From positions 62,001-126,000 of the forward strand of contig NZ_VFOX01000002.1 of the NCBI RefSeq assembly GCF_006716345.1: DNA of 64,000 bases, written 5' to 3'. Source of the stretch: Microbacterium saperdae (lineage in GTDB: Bacteria; Actinomycetota; Actinomycetes; Actinomycetales; Microbacteriaceae). Positions 53,929 through 61,639 of this stretch are shown here, piece by piece. Below the pieces are notes generated by a model. The model was not told the DNA's origin. It was given only the letters and a program-made list of their open reading frames with translations, and did not search any database. Each line of letters opens with the position of its first letter. Position 1 is the stretch's first letter. The position numbers were made by a program, and so were the translations under genes.

Positions 53929-53981
53929 CCGCTCGCTCCGGATGCCGGTGTTTCCGGCGGGTAAAACTCCCCAATGACCTC

Positions 53982-54037
53982 TTGACACCTTCCCCGTTGT
54001 TCTCATAGCTTGAACGTCAATTACCGCAATATGAGAA
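53982..54037 (+). promoter_or_regulatory. Lactonase-operon promoter and B6-locus operator 2
   Basis: -35 TTGACA (53982-53987), 18-bp spacer, -10 TAGCTT (54006-54011). TTCTCATA (54000-54007) overlaps the -10 and its perfect inverse TATGAGAA (54030-54037) lies downstream. TTCTCA and TGAGAA starts are again 32 bp apart. Confidence 0.75.
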
Positions 54038-54059
54038 TCTATGAAAGGTAAGGTCAGCG

Positions 54060-54818
54060 ATGACGGACCCGAAGGTCTATCTCCTCGACGGGGGAACCCT
54101 CGTCATCGACGAGTCGGACGTGCACTGGCACATCAACGCCGGCAACCCCGTGCGCTTCCCGGTCTACAGCGTGCTCATCGAGCATCCTGACGCTCTCATC
54201 CTCTACGACACCGGTTTCGATCTCGACCACGTGAACCGCGTCCTGCCGTTCGAGCTGCCGGAGCAGAGCGCCGAGCAGACCATTCCCGCGCAGCTCGCGA
54301 AGGTGGGGTATGCGCCGGAGGACGTCGACATCGTCGTCAACTCCCACTTCCATTTCGATCACGTCGGCGGGAACAAGTTCCTGACGAAGGCCACCACGCT
54401 CGTGCACAAGGAGGAGCTCCGCCACGCGAAGGTGCCGGAACCCTTCGAGCGTCTCGGATACTCCGACCTGTCGTTCGACCACGACTCCGTGACGTACAAG
54501 CCGATCTCGGGAGACTACGAGATCGTGCCGGGCGTGTGGCTCTTCGAGACCCCCGGTCACACGATCGGGCATTACTCCCTCCTGGTCGAGCTCGAGAACG
54601 AGAAGAGCATGCTCTTCTGCGGCGACGCGGCGTACACGCACACCACTCTCGAGAAGGAGTGGATCGCCGGCTTCCATCTCGACCCGACGAAATCCATCGA
54701 GGCGATCCGTCGGCTGAACTACCTCGCCCGCACCAAGAACGCCGATGTCTATCCCTCGCACGAGCTCGAGCCCTACACGACGTGGAAGCTCGCGCCCGAC
54801 TACTACGGCGGCAACTGA
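54060..54818 (+). CDS. 4-Pyridoxolactonase (metallo-beta-lactamase fold)
   Basis: A 252-residue zinc hydrolase that opens 4-pyridoxolactone to 4-pyridoxic acid. Zinc motif NSHFHFDHVGGNK with His96, His98, Asp100, His101; further ligands in TPGHTIGHYS and FCGDAAYT. From memory the M. loti enzyme shares KVYLLDGG, RFPVYSxLIEH, FEHLGYSDLSF and GHYSLLVE blocks with it. N-acyl-homoserine lactonases are related, but the match and the neighbours favour pyridoxolactone. First gene of a three-gene plus-strand operon. Confidence 0.88.
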   Translation: MTDPKVYLLDGGTLVIDESDVHWHINAGNPVRFPVYSVLIEHPDALILYDTGFDLDHVNRVLPFELPEQSAEQTIPAQLAKVGYAPEDVDIVVNSHFHFDHVGGNKFLTKATTLVHKEELRHAKVPEPFERLGYSDLSFDHDSVTYKPISGDYEIVPGVWLFETPGHTIGHYSLLVELENEKSMLFCGDAAYTHTTLEKEWIAGFHLDPTKSIEAIRRLNYLARTKNADVYPSHELEPYTTWKLAPDYYGGN

Positions 54819-54885
54819 GCGCGACCACCCGGCACACCAGCCGACACACCACACCCGACAGCAGGAACAGAAGGAGCATCAGGAC

Positions 54886-55620
54886 ATGGCCGAGAAAGAG
54901 CAGCGCGTCGCGATCGTGACCGGAGCCGCGCAGGGCATCGGTGCGGCAATCGCCGAAGAGCTGGCAGCGGATGGCGTGAAGGTCGTCGTCACCGACATCA
55001 ACGCCACCGGCGCCACGGCGGTGGCCGAGCGGATCGGCGGCGTCGCGAAGGCCCTCGACGTCAGCGACCCCGATGCCGTCGCGGCCGTGGTCTCGGAGGT
55101 GGTCGACGAACTCGGGCGCATCGACATCCTCGTCAACAACGCCGCCCTCGTGCCGCTCACCGCATGGGAGGACATCACGTTCGCGGAGTGGCGACGCGTC
55201 ATGTCGGTCAACCTCGACGGCATCTACCTCATCACGCACGCGGTGACCGAGGTCATGGGCCGCGCCGGATACGGCCGCATCGTCAACATCGCTTCGAACA
55301 CCTTCGTCGCGGGCACCCCGAACTGCGCGCACTACGTCGCGACGAAGGGCGCATCCATCGGCCTCGTGCGCGGCCTGGCCGGCGAACTCGGCAAGAACGG
55401 CATCACGATCAACGCCGTCGCCCCCGGCATCATCGCGAGCGAAGGCGTGCTGAACGGACCCCACGTGAACGGGTTCGACTACGTGGTGCCGATGCAGGCG
55501 TTCGACCGCCGCGGATTGCCGCAGGACGTCGCTCCTGCCGTCGCCTTCCTGGCCTCGGAGAAGGCCGGGTGGATCACGGGCCAGACGCTCGTGGTCGATG
55601 CCGGCCACACGCGCAACTGA
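54886..55620 (+). CDS. Pyridoxal 4-dehydrogenase (SDR, M. loti type)
   Basis: A 244-residue short-chain dehydrogenase that would oxidise pyridoxal to 4-pyridoxolactone with NAD. Motifs: TGAAQGIGAAIAEELAADG, DILVNNAALVP, NIASNTFVAGTPN, YVATKG (Tyr/Lys), WITGQTLVVDAG. The last two blocks and SNTFxAGTPN match what I recall of the tetrameric M. loti enzyme. Note that the enzyme described from Microbacterium luteolum is an aldo-keto reductase instead. AAGGAG 9 bases before ATG; between lactonase and oxidase genes. Confidence 0.87.
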   Translation: MAEKEQRVAIVTGAAQGIGAAIAEELAADGVKVVVTDINATGATAVAERIGGVAKALDVSDPDAVAAVVSEVVDELGRIDILVNNAALVPLTAWEDITFAEWRRVMSVNLDGIYLITHAVTEVMGRAGYGRIVNIASNTFVAGTPNCAHYVATKGASIGLVRGLAGELGKNGITINAVAPGIIASEGVLNGPHVNGFDYVVPMQAFDRRGLPQDVAPAVAFLASEKAGWITGQTLVVDAGHTRN

Positions 55621-55624
55621 CTCC

Positions 55625-57166
55625 ATGCACGCCGACATCCTCATCATCGGTGCCGGCTCGGCGGGCAGCGTCCTGGCGAATCGCCTGAGCGCTGACCCGT
55701 CGCGGCGGGTCGTCGTGCTCGAGGCCGGCGCCCGGGTGGATGACCCCGACATGCGCCGCCCCGAGCTCTGGCCGTTCATCCACGGACGCTCCTACGACTG
55801 GGACTACCGCACGGTGGCACAGCCGGGCCTCGGTGGACGCCGTCTCGACTGGGCACGTGGGAAGGGGCCGGGCGGATCGAGCCTCGTGCACGCCATGGCC
55901 CACATGCGCGGATGCCGTGCGGACTTCGACCGGTGGGTGGAGGCCACCGGCGACGCGCGGTGGTCCTGGGACGCGCTTCTGCCCCACTTCCGCCGCATGG
56001 AGACCTTCTCAGGAGGGGCGGATGAGGTGCACGGCGACACGGGACCGCTCCCCGTCCTGCTGCCGGGGCCGGAGCTGTCGAGCCCGCTCGTGGCGGACTA
56101 CCTCTCGGCATGGAACGCGCTGGGCGTACCGCGCATCGCCGACCACAACGGCGGGGAGATGCTCGGGGCCACACCGAACTCCCTGACCATCCGCGACGGC
56201 GAGCGGGTCACGGTCGCCGACGTCTACCTCGACCCGGTGGTCGATCGCCCGAACCTGACGCTCCTCACGGGCGTCACGGTGCATCGGCTCGTGATCGAGC
56301 GCGGCCGCGTGACGGGCGCGAGAGTGACCAGGGGCGGACAGGACGAGACCATCGAGGCCGACGAGGTGATCCTCGCCGGCGGATCCATCGGAGATCCGCT
56401 GCTGCTCATGCGCTCGGGCGTGGGCGACCCCGAGATACTCGCCGGCGCGGGCGTCGAGACGGTGCTCGAGTCGCGCGGCGTGGGACGGAATCTGCACGAT
56501 CACCTGCTCGGCGCCGGCAATGTCTACCGGGCGCGACGCGCCGTGCCCCCGACGCGCTTGCAGCTGTCGGAATCCATGACGTACCTGTCGCTCGCGGGAC
56601 TCGATCGCACCGAGGGCGCCGCCGACATCGTCGTGGGCTGCGTGATCGGCCCGAGTATGTCGGAGTCCTTCGCGCCTGCGGAGCGCGAGGGCGCCGTTCC
56701 CGGCGAGGCGTACACGCTGCTGTTCGGTGTCACGAACCCCACGAGTCGCGGTTCGCTGCGCATCTCCGGCCCGGAGATCGACGACGAGCCCGTGATCGAT
56801 CCCCGGTATCTCCAGACCGAGCACGACCGTGCGGCGTTCCGCGCCGCACTCGCGCATGCACGTCTCGTGGGCGCATCGGCGGGACTCGACGAGTGGCGCG
56901 ACCGTGAGCTGCTGCCCGCGGCCGACCTGAGCGACGCCGCGGCCGACGCGTTCATCGCCCGCGCCGCGATCACGCATCACCACCCGGTGGGAACCGTGCG
57001 GATGGGGGCCGACGACGACGCTCCGGTGACGCCCGACCTCCGCTTCCGCGGCCTCGACGGACTGCACGTGGTCGATGCCTCCGTGATCCCCTCGATCACC
57101 GCGGGCCCCGTGCATGCCTCCGTGCTCGCGATCGCGGAGTCCTTCGCGGACACCTATCCGGGCTAG
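55625..57166 (+). CDS. Pyridoxine 4-oxidase (GMC flavoprotein)
   Basis: A 513-residue GMC oxidoreductase that would oxidise pyridoxine to pyridoxal with O2. FAD motif LIIGAGSAGSVLA at the N-terminus; GMC signature GKGPGGSSLVHAM. The active-site end has His451-His453 (ITHHHPVGTVRMG) and AGPVHAS with Pro495 where most GMC enzymes carry His or Asn. I recall His460, His462 and Pro504 in the M. loti enzyme; the 44-residue interval is the same. Starts 4 bases after the dehydrogenase stop. A choline-dehydrogenase-type activity is the alternative. Confidence 0.85.
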   Translation: MHADILIIGAGSAGSVLANRLSADPSRRVVVLEAGARVDDPDMRRPELWPFIHGRSYDWDYRTVAQPGLGGRRLDWARGKGPGGSSLVHAMAHMRGCRADFDRWVEATGDARWSWDALLPHFRRMETFSGGADEVHGDTGPLPVLLPGPELSSPLVADYLSAWNALGVPRIADHNGGEMLGATPNSLTIRDGERVTVADVYLDPVVDRPNLTLLTGVTVHRLVIERGRVTGARVTRGGQDETIEADEVILAGGSIGDPLLLMRSGVGDPEILAGAGVETVLESRGVGRNLHDHLLGAGNVYRARRAVPPTRLQLSESMTYLSLAGLDRTEGAADIVVGCVIGPSMSESFAPAEREGAVPGEAYTLLFGVTNPTSRGSLRISGPEIDDEPVIDPRYLQTEHDRAAFRAALAHARLVGASAGLDEWRDRELLPAADLSDAAADAFIARAAITHHHPVGTVRMGADDDAPVTPDLRFRGLDGLHVVDASVIPSITAGPVHASVLAIAESFADTYPG

Positions 57167-57175
57167 CGGCTGCAG

Positions 57176-57218
57176 AGAAGAAGCCCGGCACGACCTCGCG
57201 GTCGACCGGGCTTCTTCT
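57176..57218. terminator. Bidirectional terminator
   Basis: Perfect 13-bp stem AGAAGAAGCCCGG (57176-57188) / CCGGGCTTCTTCT (57206-57218), between the convergent oxidase operon and the large minus-strand B6 operon. Confidence 0.85.
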
Positions 57219-57232
57219 GCGCGCCGTCCGGG

Positions 57233-57952
57233 TCAGACGTCCGCGCCCAGGAACAGTCGCTGCGCCGTGCGATGCATGACGTCCTCGAGGTCCTCGGCGT
57301 CGAGTCCCGCGAGCTGCACCTTGAGCTGCTCGACCTTCGGCTCATGCCACGGACCGTCGGAGCCGTACATGACCCGGTTCGATCCGACCTTGCGCACCGC
57401 TTCGAGGATCTTGATGCTCATCGGCATTCCACTGGTCTCGAGCCAGACGTTCGGGTGTCTCTGTGCGACCCCGATCGACGCATCGATGTAGATGATGTTG
57501 CCGTGTCCCATGTGACCGAGGATGATCTTGGCGTCCTCGTAGCGTGCGATGAGCTCCTCGATGCTCCACGGCAGCGAGAAGATCGGATGCCCGCAGTGGA
57601 TGAGCGCCGGCAGATCGCGTTCGATCAACAGCTCGATGATCGGCCAGACCATCGGATCGTCCGGATGGAACCCATCCATCAGCGGGTGCAGCTTGACCCC
57701 GCGGAACTTCGGATCGTCCAGGAAGTCCTTCAGCTCCGGGATCGGATCGCCGAGCTTGGGATTCGCCCAGTACAGCCCGTAGGCGCCGGGGATGTCCTGG
57801 ATGACCCGCCGCACCATCGCGTTGTCCTGGTGGAAGACGAAGCCGGTGTCGATGTCGTTCTTCGCGAGGTACTCGGCGAGGTGATCCTCGTCGAGCTTCA
57901 CACCGAACGTCGGGAAGTCCCCGACGTGCATGTGGGCATCGGTGATCGACAT
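57233..57952 (-). CDS. Amidohydrolase-2 family TIM-barrel protein
   Basis: A 239-residue metal-dependent hydrolase or decarboxylase. Early metal motif TDAHMHVGDF, then RGVKLHPLMDGF, ALIHCGHP, IILGHMGHGN and MYGSDGPW (final Asp). The family includes amidases, lactonases and non-oxidative decarboxylases (ACMSD type). Last gene of the seven-gene B6 operon, 10 bases after the PEBP gene. No role for it is known to me in the described pathway; it could act on an intermediate or side product. Confidence 0.82.
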   Translation of the reverse strand: MSITDAHMHVGDFPTFGVKLDEDHLAEYLAKNDIDTGFVFHQDNAMVRRVIQDIPGAYGLYWANPKLGDPIPELKDFLDDPKFRGVKLHPLMDGFHPDDPMVWPIIELLIERDLPALIHCGHPIFSLPWSIEELIARYEDAKIILGHMGHGNIIYIDASIGVAQRHPNVWLETSGMPMSIKILEAVRKVGSNRVMYGSDGPWHEPKVEQLKVQLAGLDAEDLEDVMHRTAQRLFLGADV

Positions 57953-57962
57953 GATCGGATGC

Positions 57963-58418
57963 TCAGCGCGAGAACGTACCGACGTAGCGGGCCTGCTCGA
58001 TGATCGAGTCGGCGTGGGACGCGAGGAACTCCTCGCGGGTCGGCGTTCCCTCGACGCGCGCACTCAGCGCGTAGACCCAGAAGTAGTAGTGATGCTGCCC
58101 GTGCCCGACCGGCGGCTGTGGACCGAACCACGCCGTCTGCGTCGTCCCGTTCGGCGCTTCGCGGATGCCCTCGGCTGCCAGGTCGAGCGTGGCGGCATCG
58201 GCCGGGATGCCGTAGACCGCCCAGTGGGTGAACCCCTGCGCCAGCGGTGCGTCAGGATCGTGCACGACGACGGCGAGCTCGACCGTGCCTGCGGGGGCGC
58301 CGGAGAGCGCGATGGCGGGGACCTCGTTGCCGCCGTCCGCCGTGAGGCGGTCGGGGATGCGGGCGAGGCCGTCGAAGTCGGGGCTCGAGATGGCGAGCTT
58401 GTCGATGAAGAGAGGCAT
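57963..58418 (-). CDS. YbhB/YbcL-type PEBP protein
   Basis: A 151-residue phosphatidylethanolamine-binding-protein fold. VVVHDPDAPLAQGFTHWAVYGIP and GHGQHHYYFWVYAL contain the conserved D-P-D-A-P and His pocket residues. Bacterial members are of largely unknown function and may bind small anionic ligands. AAGGA 4 bases before the ATG; embedded in the B6 operon between the hydrolase and amidohydrolase genes. Confidence 0.85.
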   Translation of the reverse strand: MPLFIDKLAISSPDFDGLARIPDRLTADGGNEVPAIALSGAPAGTVELAVVVHDPDAPLAQGFTHWAVYGIPADAATLDLAAEGIREAPNGTTQTAWFGPQPPVGHGQHHYYFWVYALSARVEGTPTREEFLASHADSIIEQARYVGTFSR

Positions 58419-58432
58419 GGCTTCCTTTTCGG

Positions 58433-59272
58433 TCAGATGCCGAGAACGCGGGCGATCTCGGCGGCGACGAGGAGCGGATGCTCCTCGGGGATGTAGTGGT
58501 CTGCGTCGTCGACGACGACCCAGCGGTCGTCCGGGCGATCGGCGCGCGCGCGTCGCCAGGCCTGCTCGCTCACGATCCTGCTGTCGGCACCGCGCAGGTG
58601 GGTCATCGTCGCGGAGACATCGCGGAAGGCGGCGTCCCACGGCGTCCGGAATCCCTCGATCAGCAGGCGCATGGCGCGCTTGTCCGCACGGGCGACCCAG
58701 CGGCCGTCGGCGTCCTGCACATAACCCCATCGCGCGCGACGCGCGATCGCGCCGGGGAGGATCGCGGTGTAGCGGGCGCGCAGGTACTCCTCGATCTCGG
58801 CGACGTCGTCGAACGACCGGAAGCCGTCCGCGACGCGCGTGTCGAGCACGTCGAGGACCGAGTCCTCGACGTAGGGCGTGTAGTCCACGACGACGGCGCC
58901 CGTCACCCGATCCGGATGCCGGGCCGCCGCGACCCAGGCGTTGCGCCCGCCGAGCGAGTGCCCGGCGACCACGGCATCCGCGATGCCGAGTGCGTCGAGA
59001 ACCGTGACGACATCAGCGGCGAAATCCGAGGCCCCATAGCCGGTGGCCGGCTTGTCGCTGCGCCCATGCCCGCGCTGGTCGAGCGCGACCACGGTCGCCC
59101 GATCCGCGAGCGCATCGCCGACGGGTTCCCAGACCGCATGGTGGGCCGAGGTGCCGTGCAGCAGCACGACCGCGGGGCCGGACCCCCGCACGCGGAAAGC
59201 GATGTCGACATCGGCGCCCTGCGTGCGGAGGAGTCCGTCCTCGATGGTCTCGACCGATACCTCGGCGACCAT
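58433..59272 (-). CDS. E-2-(acetamidomethylene)succinate hydrolase (alpha/beta fold)
   Basis: A 279-residue alpha/beta hydrolase that would split E-2-(acetamidomethylene)succinate to succinic semialdehyde, acetate, ammonia and CO2, the final step of the pathway. Nucleophile elbow GHSLGG with Ser106, Asp130, and His259 (DDADHYIPEEHP). I recall the M. loti triad as Ser106, Asp130, His258, a near-exact positional match. VVLLHGTSAHHAVW carries the oxyanion region. The start overlaps the previous stop by one base (TGATG). Confidence 0.88.
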   Translation of the reverse strand: MVAEVSVETIEDGLLRTQGADVDIAFRVRGSGPAVVLLHGTSAHHAVWEPVGDALADRATVVALDQRGHGRSDKPATGYGASDFAADVVTVLDALGIADAVVAGHSLGGRNAWVAAARHPDRVTGAVVVDYTPYVEDSVLDVLDTRVADGFRSFDDVAEIEEYLRARYTAILPGAIARRARWGYVQDADGRWVARADKRAMRLLIEGFRTPWDAAFRDVSATMTHLRGADSRIVSEQAWRRARADRPDDRWVVVDDADHYIPEEHPLLVAAEIARVLGI

Positions 59273-60207
59273 CAGACCTCGGGGATGGAGGAGAGCGTCT
59301 TGCGCGCGGCGATGAGGCCGGTGATGATCTCCTTGCGCTTGGCGTCGACGTCTCCCGGACCGTACTCGTACATCCCGGCGCCGGACTTGAACCCGAGCTT
59401 GCCTTCGGCGATCTTGTCGAGGATCAGCTTCGGGGTCTCGGTGCTCGCATCCAGCTCCTTGTTCAGGTAGCCCGAGACGGCCTGGTAGATGTCGAGACCG
59501 GCCATGTCGAGGAGACGGGTCGGTCCGACCACGGAGAGCTTGTAGCCGATGCCCCACTTGACGCACGCGTCGAGACCCTCGGGGGTGACGATGCCCTCGT
59601 CGAGCAGCGCCATGCACTCGCGCAGGATCGCGTACAGCACGCGGTTCTCGACGAAGCCGGGGATCTCCTTCTCGAGCACCGGCACATAGTCGAACGCCTT
59701 CACGATCCCGATGAGCTTCTCGACCAGCGCGGGATCGGTGTCCTCACCGGGGATGACCTCGATCATCGGGATCAGGTGCGGCGGGTTCGACCAGTGCATG
59801 CCGATCAGACGTCCCGGCAGGGTCATGCTCTTGCCCATGGTCGTGATCGGGATGCCGGACGTGTTCGTGGCGATGATGACCTCGTCGCCGATGCGGGCCT
59901 CGAGGTCGGCGAGCACCTTCTGCTTGAGGTCGAGACGCTCGGGAACCGCCTCGATGATCAGCTCACTGCCTTCGAGGGAGGCATCGAGGTCGGTCCCGAA
60001 GGTGACCGAACCCCCGGGTGCCGAGGGCGAGTCGACGGCGGCGAGGACGCCCTGGACCACGCCGTACGCCGCTTCCGCACGTTCGATGGCCTCGGTGGAG
60101 ATGTCGTACAGGCGTACGGTCACGCCCGCACGGGCGAGGGTGGCGGCGATGCCGGGGCCCATGGTTCCGGAACCCACGACGGTGGCGATGCGGGGAAGGC
60201 TGCTCAT
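59272..60207 (-). CDS. FHMPC 5-dehydrogenase (3-hydroxyacyl-CoA dehydrogenase family)
   Basis: A 311-residue NAD enzyme. Rossmann motif VVGSGTMGPGIAATLARAG, NTSGIPITTMG, and MHWSNPPHLIPMIEVIPG with His138 (I recall catalytic His137 in M. loti). C-terminal dimer domain ENRVLYAILRECMALLDEG. Predicted to oxidise 5-formyl-3-hydroxy-2-methylpyridine-4-carboxylate to the 4,5-dicarboxylate. By sequence alone it might be called 3-hydroxybutyryl-CoA dehydrogenase; the gene order argues against that. Confidence 0.87.
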   Translation of the reverse strand: MSSLPRIATVVGSGTMGPGIAATLARAGVTVRLYDISTEAIERAEAAYGVVQGVLAAVDSPSAPGGSVTFGTDLDASLEGSELIIEAVPERLDLKQKVLADLEARIGDEVIIATNTSGIPITTMGKSMTLPGRLIGMHWSNPPHLIPMIEVIPGEDTDPALVEKLIGIVKAFDYVPVLEKEIPGFVENRVLYAILRECMALLDEGIVTPEGLDACVKWGIGYKLSVVGPTRLLDMAGLDIYQAVSGYLNKELDASTETPKLILDKIAEGKLGFKSGAGMYEYGPGDVDAKRKEIITGLIAARKTLSSIPEV

Positions 60208-60236
60208 GATCGTTGCTCTCTTTCGGTTGGTGTGGG

Positions 60237-61016
60237 TCAGATGGCGGGCGGGAGAGCGATCGGCGAGATGCCGATGCCGTAGGTGGCTTCCACGCGCTCG
60301 AGGCGACGGTTGAAGTACGTCCAGAAGTTGTGCTGCGCCTTGGCCGGGTAGATCCGGTCGAACTTCTCCCTGGTCTCCTCCGGTGTCGGCTCGATCGGCG
60401 TGAATCCGGAAGCACCGAGGTCGACCTGGAAGCGGGCCGCCTTCTCGAGGAAGATGCCCGTGAGCGTCACCTCGGCGACCGTCGAGCCGACGAAGGCGAT
60501 GCCGTGGTTGGCGAGCAGCAGCGCCTGCGCGTCGCCGAGCGCGGCGGCCGCGGCGACGCCGAGCGGCACCGTGGTGATGATGTGGCTCGTCTCGGCGAAG
60601 CGCGGCACTCCCTCATAGGCGAACCAGACCCCGTGGTTGTTGTACGGCTTGAGCTGTTCATGCGAGGCACCCAGCAGCGTCGAGAAGTGCGCGTGGGAAT
60701 GACCGACGAAGTTCACGTCGGGGCGCGCCTTCATGATCTCCGCATGCAACGGCCATTCGAGATGCCGCAGCCCCGTGCCTTCGAGCACGTTGCCGTCGAA
60801 GTCGATCAGGATGAAGTCGTCACCCTCGACCTCGCTCAGCGCGAGATTGCCGCGCTTGAGCCAGAGCCCCCGCCCGAAGGGATCGCGGAACGAGAGGTGC
60901 CCCATCGACATGTCGCCGTGGCCCTCCAGCTCGAGGATGCGATGCGCGCGGGCCACGTCGGCGAGCACGCTGGCGATGGACTGGTCCTCGTAGTACTGCG
61001 AATGCGTGTAGGTCAC
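60237..61016 (-). CDS. HMPDC decarboxylase (class II aldolase family)
   Basis: A 259-residue class-II-aldolase/adducin-fold enzyme with the zinc ligands in FVGHSHAHFSTLLG and LLANHGIAFVG, and the GHGDMSMGHLSFRD opening. Within a B6 locus it corresponds to 3-hydroxy-2-methylpyridine-4,5-dicarboxylate 4-decarboxylase, the only class-II-aldolase-type step of the M. loti route. 29 bases upstream of the dehydrogenase gene in the same transcript. Alternative: a fuculose-phosphate-aldolase-like enzyme. Confidence 0.85.
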   Translation of the reverse strand: MTYTHSQYYEDQSIASVLADVARAHRILELEGHGDMSMGHLSFRDPFGRGLWLKRGNLALSEVEGDDFILIDFDGNVLEGTGLRHLEWPLHAEIMKARPDVNFVGHSHAHFSTLLGASHEQLKPYNNHGVWFAYEGVPRFAETSHIITTVPLGVAAAAALGDAQALLLANHGIAFVGSTVAEVTLTGIFLEKAARFQVDLGASGFTPIEPTPEETREKFDRIYPAKAQHNFWTYFNRRLERVEATYGIGISPIALPPAI

Positions 61017-61057
61017 GCTGTCTCCTCGGGGTGTCGGCGCCCGTGCGGGCGATGCTC

Positions 61058-61639
61058 TCAGGGTCGGGCAAGGACTTCGGCGGCGGTGATGCCACCGACG
61101 CGGGCGTTCAGACGCCCTCCGGTGGCGACCGCGGCGATGATGACGAGCTCATCGGGGCGGGGCGCATCGGGCAGCGTCAGCGTGATCGCGTCGTAGTGCG
61201 ACCGCACGTAGACCTCATCCTTGTACGCGAGGGGGATGTCGATCGAGCTTCCGGCTGCGGCGGATTTGGTGGCGGACGAGATCCACGCCTCTCCTCCGCC
61301 GATGGCGTCGCGGAATGCGTTGCCGAAGACCGTGGTCACGCACGCGACGACGTGCTCCTGCTCGCCGTCGAGTCCGGCGATGCCGCCCTTGCCGTAGCTC
61401 TCGGCAGGACGCCCGCCGAGGAGGGCCAGCGCCCGGGCGCCGAGCTCGGTGCCCAGACTCGCACTGGGGTCGATGAGCGGCGACAGATCCTCGACCCAGC
61501 GTCCGGCGAAGGGATTCTTGATCACGACGGCGACCGCGGCCTTGACGAGAGGGAGGGCGGGCGCGGGGCCGACCTCGTGCAGCGTCTCCTGCACGAAGGA
61601 GTGGAACGCGCGGACCTGGTAGACGGAATCGATGCTCAT
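61058..61639 (-). CDS. DUF1185 (amino acid synthesis family) protein
   Basis: A 193-residue protein of the PF06684-type family, found near catabolic gene clusters but without a defined reaction. LVKAAVAVVIKNPFAGRWVEDL, ELGARALALLGGRPAESYGKGG and the GGEAWISS segment are visible family features. The ATG overlaps the oxygenase stop by 4 bases, so it is translationally coupled. A candidate for an undescribed auxiliary function in B6 breakdown. Confidence 0.8.
   Translation of the reverse strand: MSIDSVYQVRAFHSFVQETLHEVGPAPALPLVKAAVAVVIKNPFAGRWVEDLSPLIDPSASLGTELGARALALLGGRPAESYGKGGIAGLDGEQEHVVACVTTVFGNAFRDAIGGGEAWISSATKSAAAGSSIDIPLAYKDEVYVRSHYDAITLTLPDAPRPDELVIIAAVATGGRLNARVGGITAAEVLARP

Noticed and set aside
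54060..54818. N-acyl-homoserine lactonase (quorum quenching)
   Set aside because: The sequence blocks and the adjacent pyridoxal dehydrogenase and pyridoxine oxidase genes fit 4-pyridoxolactonase better.
59272..60207. 3-Hydroxybutyryl-CoA dehydrogenase of fatty-acid oxidation
   Set aside because: No thiolase, enoyl-CoA hydratase or acyl-CoA dehydrogenase is nearby; position and His138 fit the B6 dehydrogenase.
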